DNA of 64,000 nt from Bacteroidia bacterium (GCA_030431055.1 JAUIJA010000001.1:248001-312000), one strand, 5' to 3'. Counted from the first letter of the stretch, positions 44,019 through 53,977 are shown. A program made the numbers and translations. The notes: generated by a model not told the origin, from the letters alone.

Positions 44019-44026
44019 CAAAAGTA
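44019..44026 (-). promoter_or_regulatory. -7 box directly before glyS
   Basis: Minus-strand TACTTTTG ends 4 nt before the glyS ATG. The sequence TACTTTTGCA-NN-ATGG is nearly identical to that at rbfA. Confidence 0.6.
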
Positions 44027-44073
44027 AAAAATAGGATTTCAATTAAGAAAATATTCTGAAGAATTAATTAAAA

Positions 44074-44898
44074 TTAATTGTAATGGTAGTTTGTACTTCC
44101 TATTTTCTTAAAGTCGTAAAATAAATTCACTTGATAAGTTCCTTTTACAGTTCTGTTTTTTTCTAAATCAACGTAAGCACAAACATCTGTATCTTTTTGA
44201 TTGTAAGGCGTATTTACTTTTGAACTGTATTTTATCACATTCCCTTCTTCGTCTTCGATTTTTTCGCGATCTATAGAAACAACTTGATTATAAGGATTTA
44301 CAATTTGAATGTATATTTTTTTATGTCCTTTACCCACAAACTCATTTCCTTCTAAAGTAAAGCAAACTCGTATTTCTTGAATTTTATTAGGCTTATCTTG
44401 CTTATATAAATCGGACATAACTCGAACTCCACGAGCATTAATATTAACCGCTTTTAATTCTTTTATAGCAACTTTTTCTACAAGCGGATCATTTTTTAGC
44501 TCGGCAATTTTATTTTTATTTGAAATTATTTGCGTTTCAATTTCAGCTATTTCCTTTTCTAACTCTTCGTTTCTAATTTTCAGATTGTAAATTTTTCCTC
44601 CTGTAGTTTTTTCGCTTACAAATCTTAGCTTAGTATTTTCCTTTGCGTTTGTTTTATTTACATTTTGAATTAAAGCTTCTTTTTCCTCCTTAACTAGTTC
44701 ATGCTCAAGCTTTAAATCATCATATTTTACTAAGATTTCGTCTAATTGCGTTTCTAAAATTGCTTTTTCAACAGAATAGTGTTTTTCTAACGCTTCCTTT
44801 TCTTTGTTAAGCTGTTGATTTTTAGCCACAAAAATAGCTGCGGATAAGACCGTAACTACTAAAGCTGCAGTGTAAATTATATTTTTATTAATTGGCAT
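44074..44898 (-). CDS. Membrane-anchored coiled-coil protein
   Basis: 274 aa from MPINKNIIYTAALVV; an upstream start at 44931 adds 11 unlikely residues. One TM helix (~7-24), a long coiled coil (~26-145, rich in Glu/Lys heptads), and a beta-rich C-terminal domain (~155-270, with VCFTLEGNEFVGKGHKKIYIQIVNPY). It is sometimes annotated as ParA in related genomes, but no Walker motif is present. The anchored coiled coil with an external beta domain suggests a cell-envelope role. It is divergent from comF. Confidence 0.75.
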   Translation of the reverse strand: MPINKNIIYTAALVVTVLSAAIFVAKNQQLNKEKEALEKHYSVEKAILETQLDEILVKYDDLKLEHELVKEEKEALIQNVNKTNAKENTKLRFVSEKTTGGKIYNLKIRNEELEKEIAEIETQIISNKNKIAELKNDPLVEKVAIKELKAVNINARGVRVMSDLYKQDKPNKIQEIRVCFTLEGNEFVGKGHKKIYIQIVNPYNQVVSIDREKIEDEEGNVIKYSSKVNTPYNQKDTDVCAYVDLEKNRTVKGTYQVNLFYDFKKIGSTNYHYN

Positions 44899-44968
44899 CA
44901 GGTTAATTTTATCTAAATTAAAAAAATTCAAATATTTTTAAGTAATTTTAGACATATTTTTCGATGAA

Positions 44969-45649
44969 ATGCTCAAAAATCTGATAAATTTAATATTTCC
45001 AGAAACTTGCAAAGGATGCAATAATTTACTTTTAAAAAATGAAGTTGTAATTTGCGCAAATTGTCTTCATAATTTACCGCAAACCTTTCATCATAAAATG
45101 GATGAAAACGAAGTAACAAAAAAGTTTTTTGGGTTAATTCCGATAGAGTTTGGCACTGCTTTTTTACATTTCAAACACGATGGAATTGTACGCCAACTCA
45201 TTCACAATTTAAAATATCGTGGTAAAGAAGAAATAGGAACTGTTTTAGGAAATATTTATGCTTCCGATTTAAAAAATTTAATTACAACACATCAAGTAAC
45301 CGAGATTATTCCAGTTCCACTTCATTCGAAGCGATTTAAAGAACGTGGTTATAATCAAGTTACAACATTTTGCAAAGCGCTTTCAGAAAACCTTAATATT
45401 CCGTTAAACGAATCACTTTTAGTCAGAAATCTTTATACAGAAACACAAACTTACAAAAGCAAAGAAGCTAGACAATATCAATCTAATTTATTTGATGTGA
45501 ATTTTTCTGAAAAAGATAAAAGTAAGCACTTTTTATTAGTTGACGATGTTATCACAACAGGTTCGACTTTAGAAAAATGTGCGCGTGCTTTATTGAAAAT
45601 TCCAAATTCTAAAGTAAGTATCGTAACAATTGCTTTTACACTTTCATAA
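44969..45649 (+). CDS. comF: ComF family amidophosphoribosyltransferase-like protein
   Basis: 226 aa. An N-terminal four-Cys zinc site (CKGCNNLL ... ICANCLHNLP) and a phosphoribosyltransferase domain with the PRPP loop LLVDDVITTGSTLEKC are seen, as are HSKRFKERGYNQV and RNLYTETQTYKSKEARQ. In naturally competent bacteria ComF supports DNA uptake; here that role is not shown, and a nucleotide-salvage-like function is equally possible. Confidence 0.88.
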   Translation: MLKNLINLIFPETCKGCNNLLLKNEVVICANCLHNLPQTFHHKMDENEVTKKFFGLIPIEFGTAFLHFKHDGIVRQLIHNLKYRGKEEIGTVLGNIYASDLKNLITTHQVTEIIPVPLHSKRFKERGYNQVTTFCKALSENLNIPLNESLLVRNLYTETQTYKSKEARQYQSNLFDVNFSEKDKSKHFLLVDDVITTGSTLEKCARALLKIPNSKVSIVTIAFTLS

Positions 45650-45712
45650 AATATTTTAAAAATTTGGTTCAGTTAGAATATTAGTTGTTATTTTGTGCTA
45701 AATATTGTTTCC

Positions 45713-47314
45713 ATGAAGAATACTTATTTTGTAGTCATAGTTGCCTTTTTTATAAGCGTTTTATCTTTTACAGGTTGTGCAAAAAGAGGAACGATTACTG
45801 GCGGACCAAAAGATACTATTGCTCCTGTTTTAGTTAATTGTTATCCTGAAAACTATACTACAAATTTTGACGGAAACGAAATTAAAATCACTTTTAACGA
45901 ATTAATAAAGGTTAAAAATATTAACAAGCAATTGATTATTTCGCCTCCAATGAAAACAACACCAATTATAGTTCCTCAAGGAAGCGCGAGTAAATTTATT
46001 TCGATTAAAATTTTAGACACTTTACAACCTAATACAACATATAGTTTCAATTTCGGACAAAGTATTACTGATAATAATGAAGGAAATCCGTATTCGCAAT
46101 TTAAATACGTTTTGTCAACTGGAAGTTATATCGACTCATTAGCTATAATGGGAAAAATCAAAGATGCTTTTGAAGAAAAACCCGATAATTTTGTTTCGGT
46201 TCAATTATACGATGCTGAAACTTTTACCGATAGTACAGTTTACAAAGAAACTCCGCTTTATGTTACGAATACATTAGACAGTTTAAAAGTATTTGCTCTT
46301 GAAAATTTAAAAGCTGGAAAATATCATATTATAGCGTTAAAAGATGTAAATAACAACTTTAAGTTTGATCCAAAAAAGGATAAAATAGCTTTCTTAAAAA
46401 ACACTATTTCTGCTCCTAATGACACTTTATTTGAGTTAGAATTATTTCAGGAAAAACCAAGTTTTAAAGCGGAAAAACCTTACCAACAAACCAACAACAA
46501 ATTGTTTATGGGATTTGAAGGCGATCCAAAAGGTGCAAAAATATCAGCAACTGATGGTGTAAATAATGTTCCGTTAATTATGACTAAATTTCCAGAAAAA
46601 AACAAAGATTCTGTACAATTATTTATGCCTTTAATTAAGGCCGATTCCTTATTGATTACTGTTGAAAAAGAAAACTTTAAAGAAACTTTTAAAGCAAAAA
46701 TAAAAGAACAGAAAGAAACCGATTCGTTAAAAATTTCACCTATTCAAAAAGGAACACTTCATTTTAGAGATAAGTTTAAAATTTCAACCACAACACCTTT
46801 AAAAAACATCAATAAAGAATTGATGACACTTTTAAATCAAGATTCTACAAAAGTTGATTTTAATTATTCTTATAATGAGTTTGAACAAGAAATTACATTC
46901 GATTTCAAAAAAGAAGAAAATCAGAAATATCAATTTGAATTTTTACCGAACACTTTTGAAGATATTTATGAAACCAAAAACGACACACTAAGTTTTATTT
47001 TCAACACAAAAGCTTTTACCGATTATGGTAATCTTCGTGTAAACTTAAAATCAGCTAAGAGATTTCCGTTAGTTTTAGAAATTATAACTACAAAAGGTGA
47101 TGTAATTGCTAGTGCGATTTCTAAAGGTGAAAAAACATTGACATTTGACGCTCTTGAACCTAACATTTACAAATTGCGTATTATTTACGACGATAACGGA
47201 AATGGAATTTGGGACACAGGAAACTATTTAGACAAACGCCAAGCTGAAGAAATTCAATATTATCCTAAAGAAATTGATGTTCGTGCCAATTGGGATGTGG
47301 AGCAAGAGTTTTAA
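45713..47314 (+). CDS. Surface lipoprotein with Ig-like domain
   Basis: 533 aa from MKNTYFVVIVAFF; an earlier Met at 45695 is less likely. A lipoprotein signal peptide ends in the lipobox FTGC (about residue 20), followed by KRGTITGGPKD. An SbsA-type Ig-like domain (DTIAPVLVNCYPENYTTNFDGNEIKITFNELI) spans about 35-135. The rest is beta-rich without catalytic motifs, with a C-terminal YDDNGNGIWDTGNYLDKRQ segment. It is probably attached to the outer membrane. Function unknown; it follows comF with its own start region. Confidence 0.85.
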   Translation: MKNTYFVVIVAFFISVLSFTGCAKRGTITGGPKDTIAPVLVNCYPENYTTNFDGNEIKITFNELIKVKNINKQLIISPPMKTTPIIVPQGSASKFISIKILDTLQPNTTYSFNFGQSITDNNEGNPYSQFKYVLSTGSYIDSLAIMGKIKDAFEEKPDNFVSVQLYDAETFTDSTVYKETPLYVTNTLDSLKVFALENLKAGKYHIIALKDVNNNFKFDPKKDKIAFLKNTISAPNDTLFELELFQEKPSFKAEKPYQQTNNKLFMGFEGDPKGAKISATDGVNNVPLIMTKFPEKNKDSVQLFMPLIKADSLLITVEKENFKETFKAKIKEQKETDSLKISPIQKGTLHFRDKFKISTTTPLKNINKELMTLLNQDSTKVDFNYSYNEFEQEITFDFKKEENQKYQFEFLPNTFEDIYETKNDTLSFIFNTKAFTDYGNLRVNLKSAKRFPLVLEIITTKGDVIASAISKGEKTLTFDALEPNIYKLRIIYDDNGNGIWDTGNYLDKRQAEEIQYYPKEIDVRANWDVEQEF

Positions 47315-47351
47315 TGTTTAGTCAAAAGAGAAAAGTCGAAAGTCAAAAGCT

Positions 47352-48116
47352 TTATTTCAACTCAAACTCATCTCTATCAGCCAAGAAATTAAGTTTTGTA
47401 CGTGTTTCGTGCATTTTCTTTTTGTTTAGCGAAACAACTAGTAAATCACTTTCTTCAAAAGGAGCAATTAATTCGTTTCCTAATTCGTCTAACACTTGCG
47501 AATGACCAACATAATCGTGTCCGTTTGCGTCTTTACCAACTCTGTTTACTCCAACAACAAAACTCATGTTTTCAATAGCTCTAGCTTTTAACAAAGCGTC
47601 CCAAGCTTGAGTGCGAACTTTTGGCCAATTGGCAACATAAACCAATAAATCGTAATCTTCTACATTTCGCGCAAAAACAGGAAAGCGTAAATCATAACAA
47701 ACTTGCGGACAAATTTTCCAATCTTTATATTCGAAAATCACTTTTTCAGTTCCGCTTGTGTAAACTTTTTCTTCTCCTGCTAAAGTGAATAAATGCTTTT
47801 TATCGTAATATTGAACTTCTTTCTTTGGCGTAACTAAAACCAATCGGTTATAATAACCTCCTTCTTCTTCTATTACTAAACTTCCTATAACAGCTGTTTT
47901 CTTCTGTTTTGCGAGACTTTTTAACCATTCTATGGTTTCTCCTTCCATTGTTTCAGCAACGCGCTCAGGATTCATTGTAAAACCTGATGTAAACATTTCT
48001 GGCAATACTAATAAATCGAACTTTTTATCGCTCGATAATACCTTACTTTCAATGGTTAATCGGTTATATATTGGATTTTCCCAAACTAAATCGGTTTGAA
48101 GAACAGCTACTTTCAT
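47352..48116 (-). CDS. Omega-amidase / nitrilase-family amidohydrolase
   Basis: 254 aa, nitrilase superfamily branch close to YafV and Nit2. The catalytic triad is E43 (LVLPEMFTSGF), Lys near 106 (YDKKHLF) and Cys near 140 (CPQVCYDLRFPVF). It hydrolyses omega-amides of 2-oxo acids such as 2-oxoglutaramate or 2-oxosuccinamate, in amino acid recycling and methionine salvage. It lies convergently close to the lipoprotein gene (37 bp) and reads leftward. Confidence 0.9.
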   Translation of the reverse strand: MKVAVLQTDLVWENPIYNRLTIESKVLSSDKKFDLLVLPEMFTSGFTMNPERVAETMEGETIEWLKSLAKQKKTAVIGSLVIEEEGGYYNRLVLVTPKKEVQYYDKKHLFTLAGEEKVYTSGTEKVIFEYKDWKICPQVCYDLRFPVFARNVEDYDLLVYVANWPKVRTQAWDALLKARAIENMSFVVGVNRVGKDANGHDYVGHSQVLDELGNELIAPFEESDLLVVSLNKKKMHETRTKLNFLADRDEFELK

Positions 48117-48155
48117 TAGAAGAATTTAATTTATACAAATGTAATAGAAAAAAGG

Positions 48156-48190
48156 AAACCTGTTAACAGTTAAGCTAACAGGTTTTTATT
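48156..48190 (-). terminator. Terminator after the sdh operon
   Basis: AAACCTGTTA (48156-48165) pairs perfectly with TAACAGGTTT (48176-48185), with T-rich tails on both strands. It lies downstream of sdhB on the minus strand. Confidence 0.7.
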
Positions 48191-48222
48191 TACAGATTCT
48201 GAACCAAGTTCAGAATGACAAA
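48190..48222. repeat. Short dispersed repeat-like segment
   Basis: ATTCTGAACCAAGTTCAGAA forms an inverted pair (TTCTGAAC/GTTCAGAA) and is followed by TGACA. It resembles the dispersed TGACA-ending elements of Flavobacteria and lies just after sdhB. Confidence 0.45.
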
Positions 48223-48224
48223 AT

Positions 48225-48968
48225 TTATTTCATACTTGCTTTTAAGAACTCACGGTTCATACGCGCAATATTTTCTAATGAAATACCTTTAGGACATTCA
48301 ATTTCACAAGCACCTGTATTTGTACAGTTACCAAAGCCTTCTAAATCCATTTGAGCAACCATATTTTGAACTCTTTCAGCTGCTTCAACTTGCCCTTGAG
48401 GTAATAATGCATATTGTGAAACTTTTGCTCCAACAAATAACATTGCAGAAGAGTTTTTACAAGTTGCAACACAAGCTCCACAACCTATACAAGTTGCCGC
48501 ATCCATAGCTTCATCTGCAGCTTGCTTAGCAATTGGAATTGCATTTGCGTCTTGTGTGTTTCCTGAAGTGTTAACTGAAATAAATCCTCCAGCTTGTTGA
48601 ATTCTTTCAAAAGAACTTCTATCTACAACTAAATCTTTAATTACAGGGAATGCTTTAGCTCTAAATGGTTCGATATAAATTGTATCACCATCTTTGAACA
48701 TACGCATGTGTAACTGACAAGTTGTTACACCTCTATCTGGTCCGTGAGCTTCACCATTAATATACATCGAACACATACCACAAATTCCTTCGCGACAGTC
48801 GTGATCAAATGCTACAGGTTCTTCTCCTTGATTAATTAATTGTTCGTTTAAAACATCCATCATTTCTAAGAATGACATATGTTCTGAAATATCGGTTACT
48901 TTATATGTGACCATTTGACCTTTATCTTGAGGTCCTTTTTGTCTCCAAATTTTTAACGTTAAATTCAT
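48225..48968 (-). CDS. sdhB: Succinate dehydrogenase/fumarate reductase iron-sulfur subunit
   Basis: 247 aa. It transfers electrons from the flavoprotein to the membrane subunit. Cys motifs for the [2Fe-2S] cluster (CREGICGMC ... TTCQLHM) and for the [4Fe-4S] and [3Fe-4S] clusters ([27 protein letters not shown]) are all present. It is the last gene of the sdhCAB order, 7 bp after sdhA. Confidence 0.97.
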   Translation of the reverse strand: MNLTLKIWRQKGPQDKGQMVTYKVTDISEHMSFLEMMDVLNEQLINQGEEPVAFDHDCREGICGMCSMYINGEAHGPDRGVTTCQLHMRMFKDGDTIYIEPFRAKAFPVIKDLVVDRSSFERIQQAGGFISVNTSGNTQDANAIPIAKQAADEAMDAATCIGCGACVATCKNSSAMLFVGAKVSQYALLPQGQVEAAERVQNMVAQMDLEGFGNCTNTGACEIECPKGISLENIARMNREFLKASMK

Positions 48969-48975
48969 GTCAATC

Positions 48976-50988
48976 TTATTTATATGAGCGTTGTTTTAAT
49001 TCTATATCTTTAAATTCTAACTCTTCTTTATGTAAAACAGCATCAGAAGGTTCTCCTTTATATTCCCATGCAGCAACATAAGCAAAATTAGCATCATCAC
49101 GTTTAGCTTCTCCTTTTTGAAGTCCGTCTAACTCAACAGATTCTTCTCTAAAGTGTCCGCCACATGATTCATTTCTATGTAAAGCATCTTTAGCAAATAA
49201 TTCTCCTAATTCTAAGAAATCTGCAACACGACCTGCTTTTTCAAGTTCAGGGTTCATTTCGTTTGCATTTCCTGGAACTTTAACTTCTTTCCAGAATTCT
49301 TCACGAATTTCTTTGATTTCAGCCATTGCTTCTTTTAGTCCTTTTTCGTTACGTGCCATACCAACTTTGTCCCACATAACTTTACCAAGTTTCTTGTGGA
49401 AATAGTCAACCGATTTAGATCCGTTGTTGTTAACAAAGAAATCAATTCTATCTTTTACTGCTTTTTCAGCCTCATCAAATTCAGGAGTATCCGTTGGGAT
49501 TTTTCCTGTACGGATATCAGCAGCTAAGTAATTACCAATTGTATAAGGTAAAACAAAATAACCATCTGCTAAACCTTGCATTAAAGCAGAAGCTCCTAAT
49601 CGATTTGCACCGTGATCTGAGAAGTTAGCTTCACCAATTGCGTAACAACCTGGAATCGTAGTCATTAATTCATAATCTACCCAAATTCCACCCATTGTAT
49701 AGTGCGTAGCAGGGTAAATCATCATTGGTGTTTTGTATGGGTTATCATCTACGATTTTCTCATACATTTGGAATAAGTTTCCATATTTTGCTTCGATAAT
49801 TTTTTCTCCTTCACTAACGATTTTTTCATGCGAAGGATTTTTAATTCCATGTAGTTTACATTGTTCTTTTCCGTAACGCTCAATTGCCGATTTAAAATCT
49901 AAATAAACTGCTTCTCCTGTAGCGTTAACTCCGTAACCAGCATCACAACGCTCTTTTGCAGCACGTGAAGCAACATCACGAGGAACTAAATTACCAAAAG
50001 CAGGGTATCTTCTTTCTAAGTAATAATCTCTATCTTCTTCAGCAATTTGAGTTGGTTTTAATCTTCCTTCTCTAATCGCTAACACATCATCCATGTTTTT
50101 AGGAACCCAAATACGTCCATCATTACGTAAAGACTCAGACATCAAGGTTAATTTAGACTGATAATCTCCCGAACGCGGAATACATGTTGGGTGAATTTGT
50201 GTATAACAAGGATTGGCGAAAAAGGCTCCTTTTTTATGAATTTTCCAAGCAGCTGTTGCGTTAGAGCCCATTGCATTTGTCGATAAGAAATATACATTTC
50301 CATAACCTCCAGAAGCAATAACTACAGCGTGTGCAGAATGTCTTTCAATTTCTCCAGTGACTAAGTTACGAGCGATAATTCCTCTTGCTTTTCCATCTAC
50401 AATAACCACATCTAACATTTCATGGCGATTGAACATTTCAATCTTACCACGAGCAATTTGACGATTCATTGCTGAATACGCTCCTAATAATAACTGTTGC
50501 CCTGTTTGACCTTTTGCGTAAAATGTACGAGATACTAATACTCCACCAAATGAACGGTTGTCTAATAATCCGCCATAATCACGAGCAAAAGGAACACCTT
50601 GAGCTACACATTGGTCAATAATATTTGCTGAAACTTCAGCTAAACGATGAACATTTGCTTCACGTGAACGATAATCTCCTCCTTTTACAGTATCATAAAA
50701 CAATCTGTAAAAGGAATCTCCATCACCTTGATAGTTTTTAGCAGCGTTAATTCCACCTTGCGCAGCAATTGAGTGTGCTCTACGAGGTGAATCTTGATAA
50801 GCAAAAGCCTTAACATTATATCCTAATTCAGCTAAAGTTGCAGCTGCAGAACCTCCTGCTAAACCTGTTCCAACAACAATAACATCAATTAAACGTTTGT
50901 TAGCTGGGTTAACTAAATCTATTTTATCTTTATAAGAAGTCCACTTATCTTTTAATGGTCCTTCAGGTATTTTAGAATCTAACTTCAT
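48976..50988 (-). CDS. sdhA: Succinate dehydrogenase/fumarate reductase flavoprotein subunit
   Basis: 670 aa. It oxidises succinate to fumarate in the TCA cycle. The FAD-binding GxGxxG ([19 protein letters not shown]) is near residue 38 and the His that binds FAD covalently lies in [15 protein letters not shown]. Catalytic residues are in [19 protein letters not shown] and [14 protein letters not shown] [14 protein letters not shown]. The long form and adjacent cytochrome-b SdhC are typical of the Bacteroidota (class B) enzyme. Confidence 0.97.
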   Translation of the reverse strand: MKLDSKIPEGPLKDKWTSYKDKIDLVNPANKRLIDVIVVGTGLAGGSAAATLAELGYNVKAFAYQDSPRRAHSIAAQGGINAAKNYQGDGDSFYRLFYDTVKGGDYRSREANVHRLAEVSANIIDQCVAQGVPFARDYGGLLDNRSFGGVLVSRTFYAKGQTGQQLLLGAYSAMNRQIARGKIEMFNRHEMLDVVIVDGKARGIIARNLVTGEIERHSAHAVVIASGGYGNVYFLSTNAMGSNATAAWKIHKKGAFFANPCYTQIHPTCIPRSGDYQSKLTLMSESLRNDGRIWVPKNMDDVLAIREGRLKPTQIAEEDRDYYLERRYPAFGNLVPRDVASRAAKERCDAGYGVNATGEAVYLDFKSAIERYGKEQCKLHGIKNPSHEKIVSEGEKIIEAKYGNLFQMYEKIVDDNPYKTPMMIYPATHYTMGGIWVDYELMTTIPGCYAIGEANFSDHGANRLGASALMQGLADGYFVLPYTIGNYLAADIRTGKIPTDTPEFDEAEKAVKDRIDFFVNNNGSKSVDYFHKKLGKVMWDKVGMARNEKGLKEAMAEIKEIREEFWKEVKVPGNANEMNPELEKAGRVADFLELGELFAKDALHRNESCGGHFREESVELDGLQKGEAKRDDANFAYVAAWEYKGEPSDAVLHKEELEFKDIELKQRSYK

Positions 50989-51003
50989 AATAATATGTGT
51001 TGA

Positions 51004-51876
51004 TTATTTTGTAAAATGAATAACTACTGGAATTATTGCAAATAATAAAGGAACAATTACTGCAAAAACTTTACCAACAAACTTTATTGTAGGTGTAAGC
51101 GAATTGTTAATTCCTAAAGATTGAAATGCACTTTGAAAACCATGCCATAAGTGAAAAGCTAAAACTAACATTGCTAAAACATAACCTAAAGTATAGAACA
51201 AACCATATTCAGGACATCTGAAAAAGTCAACTGTTAACTTGTGTAAATCTTTATAAACATCTGCTATTTTAACATCTGCTTGAGCATTATATAGTTCCGT
51301 CCCATTAACTAGCTTTAATTGCTTCGGCATCATTTGCGGAATACTATCGTTTACCTCTTCGCCTCCAACTTGTACCTGATCAACTGGGAAATATTGTCCT
51401 ACAGATGTTCCTACATAAAACTCTCTTGGTTCTTGTCCTGGAGCAGCTACTGTTTTTGTCATTATAGGCATGTTTTTGTCAAAATGCATTTTTGCCCAAA
51501 AATTAACCATATGTGTAACGATAAAAACCAAAATTAATGTACCTAAAACCGCCATGTTTCTAGATGCAAATCCACTATTTGCTGACGGATTTGATTTTAC
51601 ATAACCAACTGGTCTTGCTTTTCTATTTTGTATCGTTAACAAAATCCCGTCGATTGCATGAAAAAGAATAGAGATGTAAGTTAAGTAAGATAGAATTTTA
51701 ACCGCTGGATTGGTTGTCATAAACAAAGCATATTCATTGAATTGTTGCTTTGTTCCAAAAATTAATTGCAGGTTACCTGCTAAATGACCTACCAAAAACA
51801 AGCATAAAAATAAACCTGTAAGAGCCATCCAATATTTTTTTGCAATAGATGACTTTAATAGTGCTGAGTTTGCCAT
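51004..51876 (-). CDS. sdhC: Succinate dehydrogenase cytochrome b subunit
   Basis: 290 aa from MANSALLKSSIAKKYWMAL; an earlier Met at 51912 lies inside the promoter region. Five TM helices are visible (~22-42, 62-85, 108-128, 222-245, 265-288), with haem-ligand His residues in LVGHLAGNLQ, LFHAIDGI, VTHMVNFW and AFHLWHGFQ. It anchors SdhAB and passes electrons to menaquinone. A large loop of ~85 residues lies between helices 3 and 4. It is the first gene of the operon, with a near-perfect promoter at 51914-51944. Confidence 0.95.
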   Translation of the reverse strand: MANSALLKSSIAKKYWMALTGLFLCLFLVGHLAGNLQLIFGTKQQFNEYALFMTTNPAVKILSYLTYISILFHAIDGILLTIQNRKARPVGYVKSNPSANSGFASRNMAVLGTLILVFIVTHMVNFWAKMHFDKNMPIMTKTVAAPGQEPREFYVGTSVGQYFPVDQVQVGGEEVNDSIPQMMPKQLKLVNGTELYNAQADVKIADVYKDLHKLTVDFFRCPEYGLFYTLGYVLAMLVLAFHLWHGFQSAFQSLGINNSLTPTIKFVGKVFAVIVPLLFAIIPVVIHFTK

Positions 51877-51913
51877 AGTTTTATTTGATTGTATGTAGTT
51901 GTAAAAATTCAAA

Positions 51914-51944
51914 CAAAAATAAGGTAATTTAACATACTCTACAA
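51914..51944 (-). promoter_or_regulatory. sdh operon promoter
   Basis: On the minus strand TTG (51944-51942), a 20-nt spacer, and TATTTTTG (51921-51914) give the Bacteroidota -33/-7 layout, 37 nt before the sdhC ATG. Confidence 0.7.
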
Positions 51945-52245
51945 CCTATTTTTGCTTATTTATAATGAGTTTAAAAAACTATTATTTATTATAATAACTT
52001 TAATCTTGCTGTCGTTAAAAAAAAACTTATTAGACACAAAACTCTACTAAAGAGCTTCATTTTATTTCAAATTAGATAAAAAAACCGCCATACACCTTCT
52101 TACAAAAAATTAAAAAGTAAACTCTCAAGAAGAGTAAATCCACTCTCTTTCTTTATATACGTCTTTATTTTAAAAGTTTTACACTCAAATTAACAACATT
52201 TTTTTAATATCTTCTTAATTTTGGAAAAATTAACAAAATGAGATT
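51945..52245. other. Intergenic region between divergent sdhC and pepP
   Basis: About 300 bp of AT-rich DNA without an open frame. It holds the upstream part of the sdh promoter and, near its right end, the pepP promoter. Nothing else, such as an RNA gene or riboswitch fold, is recognised. Confidence 0.5.
52216..52223 (+). promoter_or_regulatory. -7 box for pepP
   Basis: TAATTTTG, an exact consensus match, 22 nt before the ATG at 52246. Confidence 0.55.
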
Positions 52246-53535
52246 ATGAAATACCATCAAATAAACCGTGATTTATTTATCAAAAACAGAAAAAAATTCA
52301 CGGCTCAAATGAAACCTAATAGCGTAGCTGTTTTTAACTCAAACGATATTTATCCTATAAGCGCTGATAGCACTTTACCTTTTGCTCAACATCGCGATAT
52401 TTTTTATTTAAGTGGTGTTGACCAAGAAGAAAGTATTTTATTGCTTTTTCCAGATGCTCCTTACGAACACTTGAAAGAAATTTTATTTTTAAAAGAAACC
52501 AATGAACATATCGCAGTTTGGGAAGGTGAGAAACTCACCAAAGAACGCGCTTTTGAAGTCAGCGGTATAAAATCAGTTATTTGGTTACAAGATTTCCATA
52601 AAACTTTAAAAGAAATTATGGCATATTCTGATACTATGTATATCAACACTAACGAACATTATAGAGCATCGATCGACACTGAAACTCGTGAAGCTCGTTT
52701 TGTGAAATGGTGGAAAAATGAATATCCAGCGCATAAGGTTGAAAAATCAAATCCTATCTTACAAAAACTACGTTCAGTTAAAGAACAAGAGGAAATTGAT
52801 TTAATTCAAAACGCATGTAATATTACAGAAAAAGGATTTAGACGAATTTTGAACTTCGTTAAACCTGGCGTGATGGAATATGAAATTGAAGCAGAATTTG
52901 CACACGAATTTTTAAGAAATCGTTCAAAAGGATTTGCTTACACACCGATTATTGCTTCTGGAAACAATGCAAATGTTTTACATTATATTGAAAACAATCA
53001 AGAATGTAAAGCTGGCGATTTATTATTGTTAGATGTTGGTGCAGAATACGCAAATTACTCTAGCGATATGAGTAGAACCATTCCTGTTTCGGGTAAATTT
53101 ACCGATAGACAAAAAGCGGTTTACAAAGCTGTTTTACGCGTTAAGGATGAAGCGACAAAAATGTTGACTCCAGGAACGTTTTGGAAAGAATATCATGTTG
53201 AAGTTGGTAAATTAATGACCTCGGAATTATTAGGATTAGGTTTAATTGACAAAGCGGATGTTCAAAATGAAAATCCAGATTGGCCAGCCTATAAAAAATA
53301 TTTCATGCATGGAACTTCTCACCACATGGGATTAGACACGCATGATTATGGTTTATTACATTTACCTATGGAAGCAAATATGGTTTTCACTGTAGAACCA
53401 GGAATTTATATTCCAGAAGAAGGCTTTGGAATTCGATTAGAAGATGATGTGGTAATTCAAAAATCTGGAGAACCATTAAATTTAATGAAGAATATTCCTA
53501 TTGAAGCTGATGAAATCGAAGATTTAATGAATTAG
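52246..53535 (+). CDS. pepP: Xaa-Pro aminopeptidase (M24B)
   Basis: 429 aa. It removes N-terminal residues preceding proline. The N-terminal creatinase-like domain is ~1-170 and the pita-bread catalytic domain ~180-425. Metal ligands are seen in LLDVGAEYANYSSDMSRT (two Asp), GTSHHMGLDTHD (His), FTVEPGIYI (Glu) and GIRLEDDVVI (Glu). It is a cytoplasmic enzyme by lack of signal peptide, a single gene with its own promoter and terminator. Confidence 0.95.
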   Translation: MKYHQINRDLFIKNRKKFTAQMKPNSVAVFNSNDIYPISADSTLPFAQHRDIFYLSGVDQEESILLLFPDAPYEHLKEILFLKETNEHIAVWEGEKLTKERAFEVSGIKSVIWLQDFHKTLKEIMAYSDTMYINTNEHYRASIDTETREARFVKWWKNEYPAHKVEKSNPILQKLRSVKEQEEIDLIQNACNITEKGFRRILNFVKPGVMEYEIEAEFAHEFLRNRSKGFAYTPIIASGNNANVLHYIENNQECKAGDLLLLDVGAEYANYSSDMSRTIPVSGKFTDRQKAVYKAVLRVKDEATKMLTPGTFWKEYHVEVGKLMTSELLGLGLIDKADVQNENPDWPAYKKYFMHGTSHHMGLDTHDYGLLHLPMEANMVFTVEPGIYIPEEGFGIRLEDDVVIQKSGEPLNLMKNIPIEADEIEDLMN

Positions 53536-53537
53536 AA

Positions 53538-53566
53538 AAAAGAGCAACACAATGTGTTGCTCTTTT
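53538..53566 (+). terminator. Terminator after pepP
   Basis: AAAAGAGCAACACA pairs perfectly with TGTGTTGCTCTTTT; only one base separates the arms, so a few inner pairs open as the loop. It lies immediately past the pepP stop. Confidence 0.8.
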
Positions 53567-53589
53567 AGTTTAAATACTATAAAAGAAGT

Positions 53590-53904
53590 TTACTTCGAGT
53601 AAAGCAACCCTGATGAATTAATCGAATCTATTTTTATTCCGTTTCTATAAATATTCAAAACTTTGACTCTTTTTAATTTAATAATTGAATCTCCTAACTT
53701 TATATTGTTTTCAGGCGTTATATAAAAATTTGGGCTTAAAAAAGTGTCATTCACCAAAATTCTACCAGTCTTTAAAGTATCGATTTTATTAATTCGAAAC
53801 TTTAATTCATTTTCATATTCTTTCTTAGAATTATAAAACGTATTTAAAAAAATAGTTCCACTGAAAATAAAAAAAATGCTAAGAAATATAATTTTAATTT
53901 TCAT
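53590..53904 (-). CDS. Small exported or membrane-anchored hypothetical protein
   Basis: 104 aa. One N-terminal hydrophobic segment (~4-22, IIFLSIFFIFSGTIFLNTF) acts as a signal anchor or uncleaved signal, followed by ~80 polar, beta-prone residues (INKIDTLKTGRILVNDTFLSPNFYITPENN). No family recognised. It lies between pepP and the tRNA-Asn pair, and a hairpin at 53938 separates it from those tRNAs. Probably a small envelope protein. Confidence 0.5.
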   Translation of the reverse strand: MKIKIIFLSIFFIFSGTIFLNTFYNSKKEYENELKFRINKIDTLKTGRILVNDTFLSPNFYITPENNIKLGDSIIKLKRVKVLNIYRNGIKIDSINSSGLLYSK

Positions 53905-53937
53905 AGGTTTAATTAAATCAGAAGATATTTAAAGTTA

Positions 53938-53970
53938 AAAAGCCTAATATAATATATATATTAGGCTTTT
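53938..53970 (-). terminator. Terminator of the tRNA-Asn transcript
   Basis: AAAAGCCTAATAT (53938-53950) pairs with ATATTAGGCTTTT (53958-53970) around an AT loop, 7 nt after the 3' end of the downstream tRNA. Confidence 0.8.
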
Positions 53971-53977
53971 ATTTTTG

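Noticed and set aside
44074..44898. ParA chromosome-partitioning ATPase, as relatives are sometimes labelled
   Set aside because: No Walker A or B motif; it is a membrane-anchored coiled coil with a beta domain.
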